NCBI RefSeq assembly: GCF_002914525.1
Contig: NZ_LODW01000041.1
Location: 1-64,000 of the forward strand
From: Rhizobium hidalgonense
GTDB lineage: Bacteria; Pseudomonadota; Alphaproteobacteria; Rhizobiales; Rhizobiaceae
DNA length: 64,000 nucleotides
Reading direction: 5' to 3'
The position numbers and the translations under genes were made by a program. Numbering within the stretch: the first letter of the stretch is position 1; each line of letters opens with the position of its first letter. Shown here in pieces: positions 45,484 to 56,033 of the stretch. Below the pieces are notes generated by a model. The model saw nothing but the letters and a program-made list of their open reading frames with translations, ran no database searches and was not told where the DNA came from.

Positions 45484-46628
45484 TGAAACGTCTTCCTCGG
45501 ATCGAAGGCATCGCGCACGGCTTCGCCGATGAAGATCAGCAGGGACAGCATGATCGACATGGCAAAGAAGGCGGTCAGCCCAAGCCATGGCGCCTGCAGG
45601 TTGGACTTGCCCTGGGCGATCATCTCGCCGAGCGAGGGGGAGCCCGGCGGCATGCCGAAGCCGAGGAAATCGAGCGAGGTCAGCGTCGTGATCGAGCCGG
45701 AGAGGATGAAGGGCAGGAAGGTCAGCGTCGCGACCATGGCGTTCGGCAGCAGGTGGCGCCACATGATGGTGCGGTTGTTGACGCCGAGGGCGCGGGCGGC
45801 GCGAACATATTCGAAATTGCGGGCGCGCAGGAATTCGGCGCGTACGACGCCGACGAAGCTGACCCAGGAGAAGAGCAGCATGATGCCGAGCAGCACGAAA
45901 AAGCCGGGCGGCAGGATGGCGGCAATGATCAGCAGGATGTAAAGCACCGGCATCGACGACCAGATCTCGATGAAGCGCTGCAGCAGCAGATCGGTCAAGC
46001 CGCCGAAATAACCCTGCACGGCCCCTGCCGTCACGCCGATGACCGCCGAGCAGATGGTCAGCGCCAGGCCGAAGAGCACCGATATGCGGAAGCCGTAGAT
46101 GACGCGCGCCAGCACGTCGCGGGCCTGGTCGTCGGTGCCGAGCCAGTTGAGATTACCGAAGGTGCAGCCGGGATCGTTCACCCCTTGCGGATAACCGGAG
46201 CAGCGCTCCTCCTTGGTCATCAGCCAGAAGGGAGCGGTCGGCGCCGAATGCGGAATATTTGAATTGACCGAACGGTAGGAATAGCGCACCGGCGGCCAGA
46301 TCATCCAGCCATTGGCGTTGATCTCGTCCGATATCACCGAGGAGCGATAGTCGGTTTCGGCAAGGAAGCCGCCGAACTTCTCCTCGGGATAATTGATCAA
46401 CACGGGAAAAAGGATTTCGCCCTTGTAGGAGGCGATGATCGGTCGGTCGTTAGCGAGCAATTCGGCAAACAGGCTGAGCACGAAAAGCAGCAGGAACAGC
46501 CACAACGACCAGTAACCACGGCCATTTGCCCGGAAATTCTGCCAGCGGCGGATGTTGGTCGGCGACAACAGCCCCTTGCGCGGCGGCTTGACGGGAGTTG
46601 CGACGGCAGGATTTGCGGCGGCGTCCAT
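45480..46628 (-). CDS. yejE: Peptide ABC importer permease (YejE)
   Basis: 382-residue inner-membrane permease, DppC type but with the longer N-terminal part typical of YejE. The first helix is about 35-55; a large periplasmic loop includes AVINYPEEKFGGFLAETDYR-like sequence and the cysteine pair SGYPQGVNDPGCTFGNLNW; the core has LGTDDQARDVLARVIYGFRI, and the EAA-like loop is AARALGVNNRTIMWRHLLPN. Overlaps yejB by one base and yejF by four. Confidence 0.94.
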   Translation of the reverse strand: MDAAANPAVATPVKPPRKGLLSPTNIRRWQNFRANGRGYWSLWLFLLLFVLSLFAELLANDRPIIASYKGEILFPVLINYPEEKFGGFLAETDYRSSVISDEINANGWMIWPPVRYSYRSVNSNIPHSAPTAPFWLMTKEERCSGYPQGVNDPGCTFGNLNWLGTDDQARDVLARVIYGFRISVLFGLALTICSAVIGVTAGAVQGYFGGLTDLLLQRFIEIWSSMPVLYILLIIAAILPPGFFVLLGIMLLFSWVSFVGVVRAEFLRARNFEYVRAARALGVNNRTIMWRHLLPNAMVATLTFLPFILSGSITTLTSLDFLGFGMPPGSPSLGEMIAQGKSNLQAPWLGLTAFFAMSIMLSLLIFIGEAVRDAFDPRKTFQ

Positions 46629-47716
46629 CAGACATCCCTCCGCTCGAAATCGATGCGCGGATCGATCCAGGTGTAGATCAGATCAGAGATCAGGCTGACG
46701 GCGAGGCCGAGCAGCGAGAAGATGTAGAGGGTCGCGAAGACGATCGGATAATCCCGGTTGACGACCGAGAGGTAACCAAGGCGGCCGAGGCCATCCAGCG
46801 AGAAAATGTTCTCGATGAGCAGCGAGCCGGTGAAGAAAGCGGAAATGAAGGCGCCGGGAAAACCGGCGATGATGATCAGCATGGCGTTGCGGAAGACATG
46901 GCCGTAGAGCACCTGCCGCTGGTTCAGCCCCTTGGCGCGAGCGGTGACGACATATTGCTTCTTGATCTCCTCGATGAAGGAATTCTTGGTGAGCAGGGTC
47001 GTCGTGGCGAAGGCGGCGAGCGACAGAGAAATCAACGGCAAGGTCAGGTGCCAGAAATAATCGAGCGGCTTCTGCCACCAGGCCAGCTGGTCGAAATTGT
47101 CGGAAACGAGGCCGCGCAGCGGAAACCAGTCATAGAATGAGCCACCGGCGAACAGCACGATCAAAAGAATGCCGAAGAGGAAGCTCGGCACGGCGTAGCC
47201 GACGACGATGACGCCCGATGTCCAGACATCGAAGGTCGATCCATCCTTGACCGCCTTGCGGATGCCGAGTGGGATGGAGATGGCATAGGAGAAGATCAGG
47301 ATCCAGATGCCGAGCGAGATCGACACCGGCAGCTTCTCCTTGATGAGTTCAAGCACCGAGGTGTTGCGGAAGAAGCTCTCGCCGAAATCGAAACGGATGT
47401 AATTCCACATCATCTCGCCGAAACGGGTCAGTGGCGGCTTGTCGAAGCCGAATTGCTTTTCCAGCTTGGCGATCAGTTCCGGATCGAGCCCCTGGGCGCC
47501 GCGATATTTAGAGCCTTCGTCGCTGCCGCCGCCGCCGAGGAGATCGCCGCCGCCGGACAGGCGCTGATCGGCGCTATCGGCCTGGCCGGTCAATTGGGCG
47601 ATCACCTGTTCGACCGGGCCGCCGGGCGCGAACTGAATGACCGTGAAGGAAATCGCCATGATGCCGATGATGGTCGGGATCATTAAAAGCAGCCGGCGAA
47701 GGACATAAGCACCCAT
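46628..47716 (-). CDS. yejB: Peptide ABC importer permease (YejB)
   Basis: 362-residue DppB-type permease. The first helix is at residues 7-27 ([20 protein letters not shown]); a Gly/Ser-rich insertion ([14 protein letters not shown]) near residue 55 is typical of the YejB group; a [20 protein letters not shown] loop and the EAA loop [20 protein letters not shown] follow. It pairs with YejE. The preceding gap to yejA (150 bases) holds nothing clear. Confidence 0.94.
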   Translation of the reverse strand: MGAYVLRRLLLMIPTIIGIMAISFTVIQFAPGGPVEQVIAQLTGQADSADQRLSGGGDLLGGGGSDEGSKYRGAQGLDPELIAKLEKQFGFDKPPLTRFGEMMWNYIRFDFGESFFRNTSVLELIKEKLPVSISLGIWILIFSYAISIPLGIRKAVKDGSTFDVWTSGVIVVGYAVPSFLFGILLIVLFAGGSFYDWFPLRGLVSDNFDQLAWWQKPLDYFWHLTLPLISLSLAAFATTTLLTKNSFIEEIKKQYVVTARAKGLNQRQVLYGHVFRNAMLIIIAGFPGAFISAFFTGSLLIENIFSLDGLGRLGYLSVVNRDYPIVFATLYIFSLLGLAVSLISDLIYTWIDPRIDFERRDV

Positions 47717-47866
47717 CAGCCCTCAGCCTCCGGAAATCTTCTTCTTGCCTGCCTGCCGTCCAGTCCAATGCCGCTCAATCCGCCAGCCTTTCCTTGCCGG
47801 CGCTGCCGGCTTGTCGTGATTCGCCCGTGCCATTTGGAGCCGAGGGCCCCTGTATTGCAAGCCCGC

Positions 47867-49699
47867 TCATTTTGCCGAGGTCGACCACCAGGCATCGGGG
47901 AAGCCCAGGCTGTAGGCCGGAAACTCGGCAGGATGCGTGACAGTGTTCCAATAGGCGAGATTAACGGTATCGCGGTAGAATAGCGGGATGACGTAGTGAT
48001 TTGCCAGCAATACCCGGTCCATTGCCCTGATCGCAGCGACCTGTTCATCGCGGTTCGGCGCGAAGATAATCATGCGGATGAGCTCATCGACGGCTGGGTT
48101 GGCAATGCCGGCGTAGTTGCGAGAACCCTGCTGGTTGACCGAGCCGGATCCCCAATAGTCGGCTTGCTCGTTGCCCGGATTCATTGTCTCCGCCCAGACA
48201 TTCCAGATCATATCGAAGTCGAAGCTGCGTTCGCGGTTGACAGCTTGGGAAGCGTCGACTGTCCGAACTCGCGCATCGATGCCGATTTTCTTGAGATTGC
48301 TGGCATAAGGCACTGCCCAGCGCTCCAACATGGGGCTCGACAATAATATCTCGAAACTCATCGGCTGGCCGGTCTTGGTATTGACCATGCGATTGCCCTT
48401 CAGCTCCCAACCGGCTTCTTTCAGAAGCGCAATCGCCTTTCGGAGGTTGTCCCGGCTCTTCTGCGGATCGCCGCCGACGGGATTGGTGTAAGGCGTTGTG
48501 AAGACCTCCGGTGGAATCTTGTCCTTCAGGTCTTGCAGTATTTCCAGCTCCCGCCCCTGCGGCAGACCGGAGGAGGCGAGCTCGGTATTCCAGAAATAGC
48601 TGTCGATGCGCTTGTAACTGTTAAAGGCAACGGTGCGGTTCAACTCCTCGAAATCGAGGCCGTAGTTCAGCGCCTCGCGGACCCTGATATCCTTGAAGAG
48701 GTCACGCCGCATATTCGGGACAAGAGCCTGCAGAATGCCAGTGGAGCGCAGGGGATTTGCAACCTCTTCCTTCTTGACGCGTCCTTCCTTCACTGCAGGA
48801 AAATCATATCCAGTTGCCCAGCGGGCAGCCGTTGTCTCCTGCCAATAGTCGCTATTGCCGGCGCGAAAGGCTTCGAACTCAACATCGCGGTCACCGAAAT
48901 AGGTGTAGATGACATTGCGGAAATTGTTCTGGCCGACATTCACATTGAGATTCTTGCCCCAGTAGTCGTCGCGCAGTTCATAACGGATGGTTGCGCCAGG
49001 CGAGAAGGAAGCAATCTTGTAAGGCCCGGAGCCCATTACGGGCTCCAGCGTTGTTTTGGTAATGTCACGCGGCTTGCCATCCGCTCCGGGCGCTTCCCAC
49101 CAATGTTTCGGCACAATCATCAACTGGCCGAGAATGTTGGGCAATTCGCGATTGTTCTTCTCATCAAAGGTGAAGGTGACATCCCGATCGCCGGTCTTTT
49201 CCGCTTTGACGACGTGATGGTAATAGTTCCCGGCGACGGGGTTCAATTCCTTCGTCTTGTCCAGGCTGAAAATGACGTCTTCCGGAGTTACCGGCTGACC
49301 GTCCGCCCATTTTGCTTCCTTGCGCAGGCGAAAGGTCGCGCTGGAGACGTCATTGGGATAGGATAGCCCCTCGGCAAGCAGGCCGTAGGAGACGAGAAGT
49401 TCGTCATCGGCCGGCTTCATCAGCGTGTCGTAAGCAAGAGACAGGCCTATCGCCGTTTGGCCTTTTGCCAGTAGAGGGTTGAAGGTGTCGAAGGCGCCGC
49501 TTGCGGAAAGACGCAGATCTCCACCTTTTGGAGCATCGGGATTGACGTAGTCGAAATGCGCAAAGCCCGGCTTGTACTTCATCTCGCTGATGACCGAGCT
49601 GCCAATCTGAAAGGGCTGGTCCTGAGCTGTTGCCGTCATGGGCGCTAAGGCTCCCGCAAGCGTCAGAACCAAACCGATCTTCGACCACAAAGCCGTCAT
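47867..49699 (-). CDS. yejA: Peptide ABC importer binding protein (YejA type)
   Basis: 610-residue family-5 periplasmic binding protein. Signal peptide MTALWSKIGLVLTLAGALAP with cleavage after ATA; mature part starts near QDQPFQIGSSVISEMKYKPG. FAHFDYVNPDAPKGGDLRLS is the YejA hallmark; LAYDTLMKPADDELLVSYGL and VMGSGPYKIASFSPGATIRY also match. It captures oligopeptides for YejBEF. It is upstream of the permeases on the same strand, so it is the first gene of the operon. Confidence 0.94.
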   Translation of the reverse strand: MTALWSKIGLVLTLAGALAPMTATAQDQPFQIGSSVISEMKYKPGFAHFDYVNPDAPKGGDLRLSASGAFDTFNPLLAKGQTAIGLSLAYDTLMKPADDELLVSYGLLAEGLSYPNDVSSATFRLRKEAKWADGQPVTPEDVIFSLDKTKELNPVAGNYYHHVVKAEKTGDRDVTFTFDEKNNRELPNILGQLMIVPKHWWEAPGADGKPRDITKTTLEPVMGSGPYKIASFSPGATIRYELRDDYWGKNLNVNVGQNNFRNVIYTYFGDRDVEFEAFRAGNSDYWQETTAARWATGYDFPAVKEGRVKKEEVANPLRSTGILQALVPNMRRDLFKDIRVREALNYGLDFEELNRTVAFNSYKRIDSYFWNTELASSGLPQGRELEILQDLKDKIPPEVFTTPYTNPVGGDPQKSRDNLRKAIALLKEAGWELKGNRMVNTKTGQPMSFEILLSSPMLERWAVPYASNLKKIGIDARVRTVDASQAVNRERSFDFDMIWNVWAETMNPGNEQADYWGSGSVNQQGSRNYAGIANPAVDELIRMIIFAPNRDEQVAAIRAMDRVLLANHYVIPLFYRDTVNLAYWNTVTHPAEFPAYSLGFPDAWWSTSAK

Positions 49700-49972
49700 T
49701 CACGCTTTCCCCTAATTATTGGTGGGTTCGACAATACGAAAAATACGGGCGAAAAACAGGAGAGAGTTTGGTTTTTGCCGGGCTCGCGAAATTTTGACCT
49801 TGCTGGGCCGCGCCAAGGTTGAAGACCTCATCGGAATTGCAGGCGGCCGCAACGCTGCGGCGATCCGTCACCGCCGCCGCCTATCGCCGCCAGCCAAAAC
49901 ATCGATTCACCAAAATTGCTTTTCACGGTAGATTCGCGGCAAATCACTTCGGCAGCGCTTCAAGGAAACAGT

Positions 49973-51049
49973 ATGGCTTTCGGCTTCGCTCAGGCTTTCA
50001 GGACATTCGGCAAATTGACGCTTGCCGGCGCAATCGGTGCAAGCCTTGCCGCCGGCGATGTCGGCGCCGAGCAGAAGACGCCGAGCCCCGGCAGTGCAAA
50101 GGGCCAGTTCGGCGCCGTCGGGCTGCCGACGCAGGGACCGGCGCAGCCGATCGGCTTTTATGCTAAGGGCTGCATGACCGGCGCGGTGGCATTACCGGCC
50201 GACGGGCCGACCTGGGAGGCGATGCGGCTTTCGCGCAATCGTCGCTGGGGCAACCCGGCGATGATCGCGCTCCTGGAACGGTTTTCGCAGGATGCGGTCA
50301 AATATGCCGGCTGGCCGGGCATCCTCGTCGGCGATATCGCGCAGCCGCGCGGCGGCCCGATGCTTAACGGCCATTCCTCACATCAGATCGGCCTCGACGC
50401 AGATATCTGGTTCACGCCGATGCCGGCGCGCCGCATGACGGCCCAGGAGCGCGAGGACATGCCCTTCACCAGCATGCTGCAGAAGGACAAGTTCCTGACC
50501 GTCGATCCCAAGGTGTGGACGCAATCGCGGGCGCGGCTCCTGATGCTGGCGGCGAGCTATCCTGAAGTGGAGCGCATCTTCGTCAATCCGGCGATCAAGA
50601 AGAAGATGTGCGACACCTGGACCGGCGACCGCACCAACCTTGGTAAGCTCCGGCCGATATACGGCCACGACTCGCATTTCCATATCCGCATCAAATGTCC
50701 GCCCGGTGCTGCCGGATGCACGCCGCAAGCGCCTGTCGCCTCAGGAGACGGCTGCGACAAGTCGCTTGCCTATTGGTTTACGCCGGCCCCTTGGGCGCCA
50801 CCGAAGCCGCCTAAGCCCGGCGCCAAGCCGCCGAAGCCGCCGCGCGAGATGATGGTCTCCGACCTGCCGAAGGCCTGCGCCGCCGTGCTCGATGCCGCTT
50901 CCGTCGCCTCGATGCAAGCCGCCACCTATGGTGGGCCTTCCGCTGCAAGCGCGCTCACCGCAGCTCCAGCTGCGGAACCCGCCGCCGATGCCGACGGAGA
51001 ACTGCCCGATGTCGGCCCAGTCCCGAACGACAAGCCGGCGATCCAGTAA
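49973..51049 (+). CDS. mepA: Penicillin-insensitive murein endopeptidase
   Basis: 358-residue zinc LAS-family enzyme that cuts D-Ala-meso-diaminopimelate cross-links in peptidoglycan in the periplasm. Signal peptide (residues 1 to about 33, cleavage near GDVGA). Metal motifs: MLNGHSSHQIGLDADIWF (His and Asp) and GHDSHFHIRIKCP (HxH). Cysteines in KGCMTG, KKKMCDTW and KCPPGAAGC fit the disulphides of the family. A Pro/Lys-rich segment (PPKPPKPGAKPPKPP) near residue 280 and a long Ala-rich tail are unusual additions. ATG 49973 with AAGGAA is preferred over 49916. Confidence 0.93.
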   Translation: MAFGFAQAFRTFGKLTLAGAIGASLAAGDVGAEQKTPSPGSAKGQFGAVGLPTQGPAQPIGFYAKGCMTGAVALPADGPTWEAMRLSRNRRWGNPAMIALLERFSQDAVKYAGWPGILVGDIAQPRGGPMLNGHSSHQIGLDADIWFTPMPARRMTAQEREDMPFTSMLQKDKFLTVDPKVWTQSRARLLMLAASYPEVERIFVNPAIKKKMCDTWTGDRTNLGKLRPIYGHDSHFHIRIKCPPGAAGCTPQAPVASGDGCDKSLAYWFTPAPWAPPKPPKPGAKPPKPPREMMVSDLPKACAAVLDAASVASMQAATYGGPSAASALTAAPAAEPAADADGELPDVGPVPNDKPAIQ

Positions 51050-51134
51050 GGAGCGCCGGTGCCTTGTCTTTCAAATCGCAAACTGTTGGTATAGAAGCGG
51101 TCAAATCGATTGAATTGTTCGGGCGGAGGGCTTG

Positions 51135-51515
51135 ATGGCCGGCGGCAAATGCCTAGCATTGATTGCGCATGACCAGAAAAAAGACGACATGGCGGACTTC
51201 GCCCGCGCCAACAGGGACCTGCTCTCCCGCTGGAAGATCGTCGCCACCGGCACCACTGGCGGGCGCGTCCTTGACGCGGCCCCGGATCTCGACGTCACCA
51301 GATTGAAAAGCGGACCGCTCGGCGGTGACCAGCAGATCGGCGCGCTGATTTCGACCGGTGAGGTCGGCGCCCTGATCTTCTTCGTCGACCCCCTGACGCC
51401 GATGCCGCACGATGTCGACGTCAAGGCGCTGATGCGGCTGGCGATCGTTTACGATATTCCGATGGCGCTCAACCACGCGACCGCTATAAAACTTCTTCCC
51501 ACACTCGAAGCCTGA
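51135..51515 (+). CDS. mgsA: Methylglyoxal synthase
   Basis: 126-residue enzyme that converts dihydroxyacetone phosphate to methylglyoxal and phosphate, a bypass when sugar phosphates pile up. Phosphate site [10 protein letters not shown], catalytic Asp in [20 protein letters not shown], and [13 protein letters not shown] are conserved. Start ATG 51135 is behind GGAGGG. It lies 17 bases before glk, so control of glycolytic flux may be linked. Confidence 0.95.
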   Translation: MAGGKCLALIAHDQKKDDMADFARANRDLLSRWKIVATGTTGGRVLDAAPDLDVTRLKSGPLGGDQQIGALISTGEVGALIFFVDPLTPMPHDVDVKALMRLAIVYDIPMALNHATAIKLLPTLEA

Positions 51516-51532
51516 TCAGCACGGAACCGGCC

Positions 51533-52558
51533 ATGCCAAAACCGAACCACAGCACCGCTCCGCTGCCTTTCCCGATCCTGATCGGCGATATCGGCGGCAC
51601 CAATGCCCGCTTCTCCATCCTGACCGATGCCTATGCCGAGCCGAAGCAGTTTCCGAACGTGCGCACGGCGGATTTTGCCACGATCGACGAAGCGATCCAA
51701 AAGGGCGTGCTCGACAAGACCGCCGTGCAGCCGCGCTCGGCGATCCTTGCTGTCGCCGGCCCGATCAACGACGACGAGATCCCGCTAACCAATTGCGACT
51801 GGGTGGTGCGGCCAAAGACGATGATCGAGGGCCTCGGCATGGAGGACGTGCTCGTCGTCAATGATTTCGAGGCACAGGCGCTGGCAGTCGCCGCCCTTTC
51901 GGACGAGCACCGCGAACGCATCGGCGAGGCCACCGGCGACATGATCGCTTCCCGCGTCGTGCTCGGACCAGGCACCGGACTCGGTGTCGGCGGGCTGGTG
52001 CATGCCCAGCACAGCTGGATCCCGGTCCCCGGCGAAGGCGGCCATATCGATCTCGGACCGCGCAGCAAACGCGACTATCAGCTCTTCCCGCATATCGAAA
52101 CGATCGAAGGCCGTGTTTCGGCCGAGCAGATCCTTTGCGGACGCGGTATCGTCAATCTTTATAACGCCATCTGCGTCGTCGACGGCATCCAGCCGACGAT
52201 GAAGGATCCGGCCGACATCACCTCGCACGCGCTAGCCGGCAGCGACAAGGCGGCCGTCGAGACCGTCGCGCTGTTTGCCACCTATCTCGGCCGCGTGGCG
52301 GGCGACATGGCGATGGTGTTCATGGCGCGCGGCGGCGTCTATCTCTCCGGCGGCATCTCCCAGAAGATCCTGCCGGCGCTGAAGAGACCGGAATTCCGCA
52401 CGGCCTTCGAGGACAAGGCGCCGCATACCGGCCTCCTTCGCACCATCCCGACCTATGTGGTGACGCATCCTTTGGCGGCGCTTGCCGGGCTTTCCTCCTA
52501 TGCCCGCATGCCCGCCAATTTCGGCGTCTCGACGGAGGGGCGCCGCTGGCGGCGTTAG
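51533..52558 (+). CDS. glk: Glucokinase
   Basis: 341-residue proteobacterial glucokinase that phosphorylates glucose with ATP in the cytoplasm. The phosphate-binding [15 protein letters not shown] motif is near the N-terminus, the sugar-binding [13 protein letters not shown] and [13 protein letters not shown] are in the middle, and [13 protein letters not shown] follows. It probably shares a transcript with mgsA. A stem-loop lies about 20 bases after the stop. Confidence 0.95.
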   Translation: MPKPNHSTAPLPFPILIGDIGGTNARFSILTDAYAEPKQFPNVRTADFATIDEAIQKGVLDKTAVQPRSAILAVAGPINDDEIPLTNCDWVVRPKTMIEGLGMEDVLVVNDFEAQALAVAALSDEHRERIGEATGDMIASRVVLGPGTGLGVGGLVHAQHSWIPVPGEGGHIDLGPRSKRDYQLFPHIETIEGRVSAEQILCGRGIVNLYNAICVVDGIQPTMKDPADITSHALAGSDKAAVETVALFATYLGRVAGDMAMVFMARGGVYLSGGISQKILPALKRPEFRTAFEDKAPHTGLLRTIPTYVVTHPLAALAGLSSYARMPANFGVSTEGRRWRR

Positions 52559-52578
52559 GCGCGGCGCGCACGGCAAAC

Positions 52579-52620
52579 AGAGCGTCCCTAAGCGCGTCCT
52601 GTCCGGACGCGCGGCGCTCT
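52579..52620 (+). terminator. Stem-loop after glk
   Basis: GCGCGTCC (52592-52599) pairs with GGACGCGC (52605-52612); outer AGAGCG (52579-52584) pairs with CGCTCT (52615-52620). No T-run. It may be a terminator-like structure or a member of a GC-rich intergenic repeat family. Confidence 0.55.
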
Positions 52621-52708
52621 AGCCAAACCGGTCCCAACTCTTTATAGACCCCGGCAAAAGTGCGCCTCGCCTTCGCGGGACGCTGGTCCGAGACAGGAAA
52701 CCTCATTT

Positions 52709-54496
52709 TTGGAAGCGGCGGAAAGCAGAACGCAGAGCGTCAGCAGCGATACCGTAACCGGCATCCTGAAGCGCATCATCGCTGAAAACGGCCGCGACCA
52801 TCTCTGGGGCTATGTCTTTGCGATTGTCTGTCTCATTGTGGTGGCGCTTTCGACGGCGTTTACCGCCTGGATCATGCGGGCGATCATCGACGAGGCCTTC
52901 GCCAACCGCCGCGCCGACGTCGTCTGGATCATCTGCCTTTCGATCTTCATCGCTTTCGTGCTGCGCGGTTTTGCGAGCTACGGCCAGGCGGTGGCGCTTT
53001 CCAAGGTCGGCAACAATATCGTCGCGCGTTACCAGCGCCGGCTCTATTCGCATCTGATGACGCTTTCGGTCGGCTTCTTCAGCGAGGCGCGCTCCGCCCA
53101 TATCGCCGCGCAGGTGAGCCAGAACGTCAGCGGCATCCGCGACGTGCTCAACCTGACGATCACTTCGACGGTACGCGACCTTCTGACCTTCATCTCGCTG
53201 CTCGGCGTGATGATCCTCCAGGATCCATTGCTCAGCCTTGCGGTGTTCATCATGGCGCCGCCGCTGCTCTATGCGCTGCGCTATGTTTCCAAGCGGCTGC
53301 GCTCGGCGACCCGCGAGGCGGTGCATTTGAACAGCCACGTGCTCGGCGCCATGCAAGAGACGATCCAGGGCATCGCCATCGTCAAAGCCTTCACGATGGA
53401 AGACGAACTGGAGCGCAAGGTCAACAAACTCATCACCGGCGCCGAAAGCCGGGCGAACCGGATTGCCCGGCTTTCCGAACGCACCTCCCCGCTGACAGAG
53501 AGTTTTGCAGGTTTTGCGGTCGCCAGCGTGCTCGCCTATGCCGCCTACCGCTCGATCTACTTCAATGTGCCGCCGGGCGCCTTCTTCTCCTTCGTCACGG
53601 CGCTGCTGCTGGCCTATGACCCGGCCCGCCGGCTTGCCCGCCTGCAGGTCCAGATGGAGCGTGCCGTCGTCAATGCGCGGATGATCTACGAATTGCTCGA
53701 CATGGAACCGCGCCAGCGCGACCTGCCGGATGCAAAGCCGCTGACGGTGACGCAAGCAAGAATCGAATTCCGCAATGTTTCCTTCGGCTACGGCAATGAG
53801 AGCGTGCTGAGCGGCGTGAGCTTCATCGCCGACGGCGGCGCCACCACCGCGCTGGTCGGTCCTTCCGGCGCCGGCAAATCCACCGTCATCAGCCTCATTC
53901 CGCGCTTCTACGATCCACGTGAAGGCGAAATCCTGATCGACGGACAGGATATCGCCCACATCACCAAGAAGTCGCTGCGCCAGCAGCTCGCCTATGTCTC
54001 GCAACAGCCCTACCTGTTCGAGGGCACGATCCGCGACAATATCCGCTACGGCCGGCCGGAAGCGACGGACGCCGAGGTGGAAGAAGCGGCGCGGCTTGCC
54101 TATGCGCATGACTTCATCTCGGCACAGCCGCAGGGTTACGAGACGGCAGTCGGCGAAAACGGCGTGACGCTGTCGGGCGGTCAGCGCCAACGACTGTCGA
54201 TTGCGCGCGCCTTGGTGCGCAATGCGCCGATCCTGCTGCTCGACGAGGCGACGTCGGCCCTCGACACCGAATCCGAGGCGGCGGTGCAGAAGGCGCTCGA
54301 CGAGGCGATGACCGGCCGCACCGTCGTCGTCATCGCCCACCGGCTTTCGACCGTGGTGCGCGCCGACAAGATCGTCGTCATGCAGCAGGGCCGCGTCGTC
54401 GAGCAAGGCAATCACGAGACGCTTGCGAAGGTCAGCGACGGTCTTTACGCTCGCCTCAACAATCTGCAGAGGCCTTCAGCCTCCGATTCAAACTGA
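52709..54496 (+). CDS. ABC exporter, fused membrane and ATPase domains
   Basis: 595-residue half-transporter of the MsbA/lipid or multidrug type. Six transmembrane helices lie in residues about 30-310; the ATPase domain follows with Walker [21 protein letters not shown], signature [16 protein letters not shown] and Walker [19 protein letters not shown]. It works as a homodimer in the inner membrane. The start is TTG at 52709, with AGGAA 10 bases upstream. Substrate is not deducible. dapB follows 16 bases after the stop. Confidence 0.9.
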   Translation: MEAAESRTQSVSSDTVTGILKRIIAENGRDHLWGYVFAIVCLIVVALSTAFTAWIMRAIIDEAFANRRADVVWIICLSIFIAFVLRGFASYGQAVALSKVGNNIVARYQRRLYSHLMTLSVGFFSEARSAHIAAQVSQNVSGIRDVLNLTITSTVRDLLTFISLLGVMILQDPLLSLAVFIMAPPLLYALRYVSKRLRSATREAVHLNSHVLGAMQETIQGIAIVKAFTMEDELERKVNKLITGAESRANRIARLSERTSPLTESFAGFAVASVLAYAAYRSIYFNVPPGAFFSFVTALLLAYDPARRLARLQVQMERAVVNARMIYELLDMEPRQRDLPDAKPLTVTQARIEFRNVSFGYGNESVLSGVSFIADGGATTALVGPSGAGKSTVISLIPRFYDPREGEILIDGQDIAHITKKSLRQQLAYVSQQPYLFEGTIRDNIRYGRPEATDAEVEEAARLAYAHDFISAQPQGYETAVGENGVTLSGGQRQRLSIARALVRNAPILLLDEATSALDTESEAAVQKALDEAMTGRTVVVIAHRLSTVVRADKIVVMQQGRVVEQGNHETLAKVSDGLYARLNNLQRPSASDSN

Positions 54497-54512
54497 CCTG
54501 GTGAGACCTGAG

Positions 54513-55337
54513 ATGAGCGATGCTGCGATGAAACTGGTGGTGGTTGGCGCAGCCGGGCGCATGGGCCAAACGCTGATCCGCCTCATCGATTCCATCGAGG
54601 GCGCCACACTGCATGCCGCAGTCGAGCGCGCCGGCTCGCCCTTTATCGGCAAGGATGCCGGCGAGATTGCCGGCCTCGGCCCCAGTGGCGTCATCATTGG
54701 CGACGATCCGCTCAACGCCTTTCTGCATGCCGAAGGCGTGCTCGACTTCACCTCGCCCGCCGCGACCGTGGAATTCTCGGGGCTCGCCGCCCAGGCCCGC
54801 ATCGTCCATGTCGTCGGCACGACCGGGTGTTCGGCCGACGACGATGCCAGGATCGCGGCGGCCGCCCGCCATGCCCGCATCGTCAAGTCGGGCAATATGA
54901 GCCTCGGGGTCAATCTGCTCGGCGTGCTCGCCGCGCAGGCCGCACGGGCGCTCGAGCCCGCCGACTGGGATATCGAGATCCTGGAAATGCACCACAAGCA
55001 CAAGGTGGATGCGCCTTCCGGCACCGCCCTTCTTCTCGGCGAAGCGGCGGCCAAGGGCCGCGATATTGATCTTGCCTCGAAATCGGTCCGAGTGCGCGAC
55101 GGCCATACCGGCGCCCGCGAGGCCGGCACGATCGGTTTTGCGACGCTGCGCGGCGGCTCCGTCATCGGCGAGCATTCGGTGCTTTTCGCCGGCGAAGGCG
55201 AAATCGTCACGCTGTCGCACAGCGCGGCCGACCGCTCGATCTTTGCGCGCGGCGCCATCAAGGCCGCACTCTGGGCGCGCGACAAGAAGCCGGGTCTCTA
55301 TTCCATGCTCGACGTGCTCGGGCTCTCTTCTTCATAA
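54513..55337 (+). CDS. dapB: 4-hydroxy-tetrahydrodipicolinate reductase
   Basis: 274-residue enzyme of lysine and meso-diaminopimelate synthesis, NAD(P)H-dependent. N-terminal [17 protein letters not shown] is the dinucleotide fold; the catalytic [20 protein letters not shown] motif contains the His and Lys used in the reaction. ATG 54513 gives the family length; the frame from 54423 would overlap the exporter gene. It is followed by gpmA 21 bases later. Confidence 0.96.
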   Translation: MSDAAMKLVVVGAAGRMGQTLIRLIDSIEGATLHAAVERAGSPFIGKDAGEIAGLGPSGVIIGDDPLNAFLHAEGVLDFTSPAATVEFSGLAAQARIVHVVGTTGCSADDDARIAAAARHARIVKSGNMSLGVNLLGVLAAQAARALEPADWDIEILEMHHKHKVDAPSGTALLLGEAAAKGRDIDLASKSVRVRDGHTGAREAGTIGFATLRGGSVIGEHSVLFAGEGEIVTLSHSAADRSIFARGAIKAALWARDKKPGLYSMLDVLGLSSS

Positions 55338-55358
55338 CGATATCACGGAGGCTAATTC

Positions 55359-55994
55359 ATGAGCGGTACCCTCGTCCTCGTTCGCCACGGCCAGAGCGAC
55401 TGGAACCTGAAGAATCTCTTCACCGGCTGGAAGGATCCCGATCTGACCGAGCTCGGCATCGAGGAAGCCAATGCCGGTGGTAAGGCGCTGGCCGAATACG
55501 GGATCAAATTCGACGTCGCCTATACTTCGGCTCTGGTGCGGGCCCAGCACACGCTGAAGCTCATCCTCGACAAGGTCGGTCAGCCCGATCTCGAGACGAT
55601 TTGCGACCAGGCGCTGAACGAGCGCGACTATGGCGATCTCTCCGGCCTCAACAAGGACGATGCGCGCGCCAAATGGGGCGAGGAGCAGGTGCATATCTGG
55701 CGCCGCTCCTACGACGTGCCGCCTCCGGGTGGCGAAAGCCTGCGCGACACCGGCGCCCGCGTCTGGCCCTATTACCTCACCGAGATTCTGCCGCGCGTGC
55801 TGCGCGGCGAGAAGGTTCTGGTTGCCGCACACGGCAATTCGCTGCGCTCGCTGGTCATGGTGCTCGACAAGCTGACCAAGGAAGGCGTGCTCGCCCTCAA
55901 CCTCGCGACCGGCGTCCCGATGGTTTACAAGCTGAAGGCTGATTCCACCGTGGCTTCCAAGGAAGTGCTCGGCGATATGTCCGGCGCACATTGA
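55359..55994 (+). CDS. gpmA: 2,3-bisphosphoglycerate-dependent phosphoglycerate mutase
   Basis: 211 residues. The phospho-histidine motif [20 protein letters not shown] and the second [13 protein letters not shown] are intact. Converts 3- to 2-phosphoglycerate in glycolysis. It is shorter than the E. coli enzyme (250), as is usual in alphaproteobacteria. Ribosome-binding site is ACGGAGG. It is convergent with phnF, and a hairpin between them may stop both transcripts. Confidence 0.95.
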   Translation: MSGTLVLVRHGQSDWNLKNLFTGWKDPDLTELGIEEANAGGKALAEYGIKFDVAYTSALVRAQHTLKLILDKVGQPDLETICDQALNERDYGDLSGLNKDDARAKWGEEQVHIWRRSYDVPPPGGESLRDTGARVWPYYLTEILPRVLRGEKVLVAAHGNSLRSLVMVLDKLTKEGVLALNLATGVPMVYKLKADSTVASKEVLGDMSGAH

Positions 55995-56002
55995 ATCCAG
56001 TG

Positions 56003-56028
56003 GCCTTCCCTGTCCCGACGGGGAAGGC
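56003..56028. terminator. Hairpin between gpmA and phnF
   Basis: GCCTTCCC (56003-56010) pairs with GGGAAGGC (56021-56028), loop 10 bases. It is bidirectional, in the 39-base gap between the convergent gpmA and phnF stops. Without a long T-run, so strength is uncertain. Confidence 0.6.
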
Positions 56029-56033
56029 TGCCC

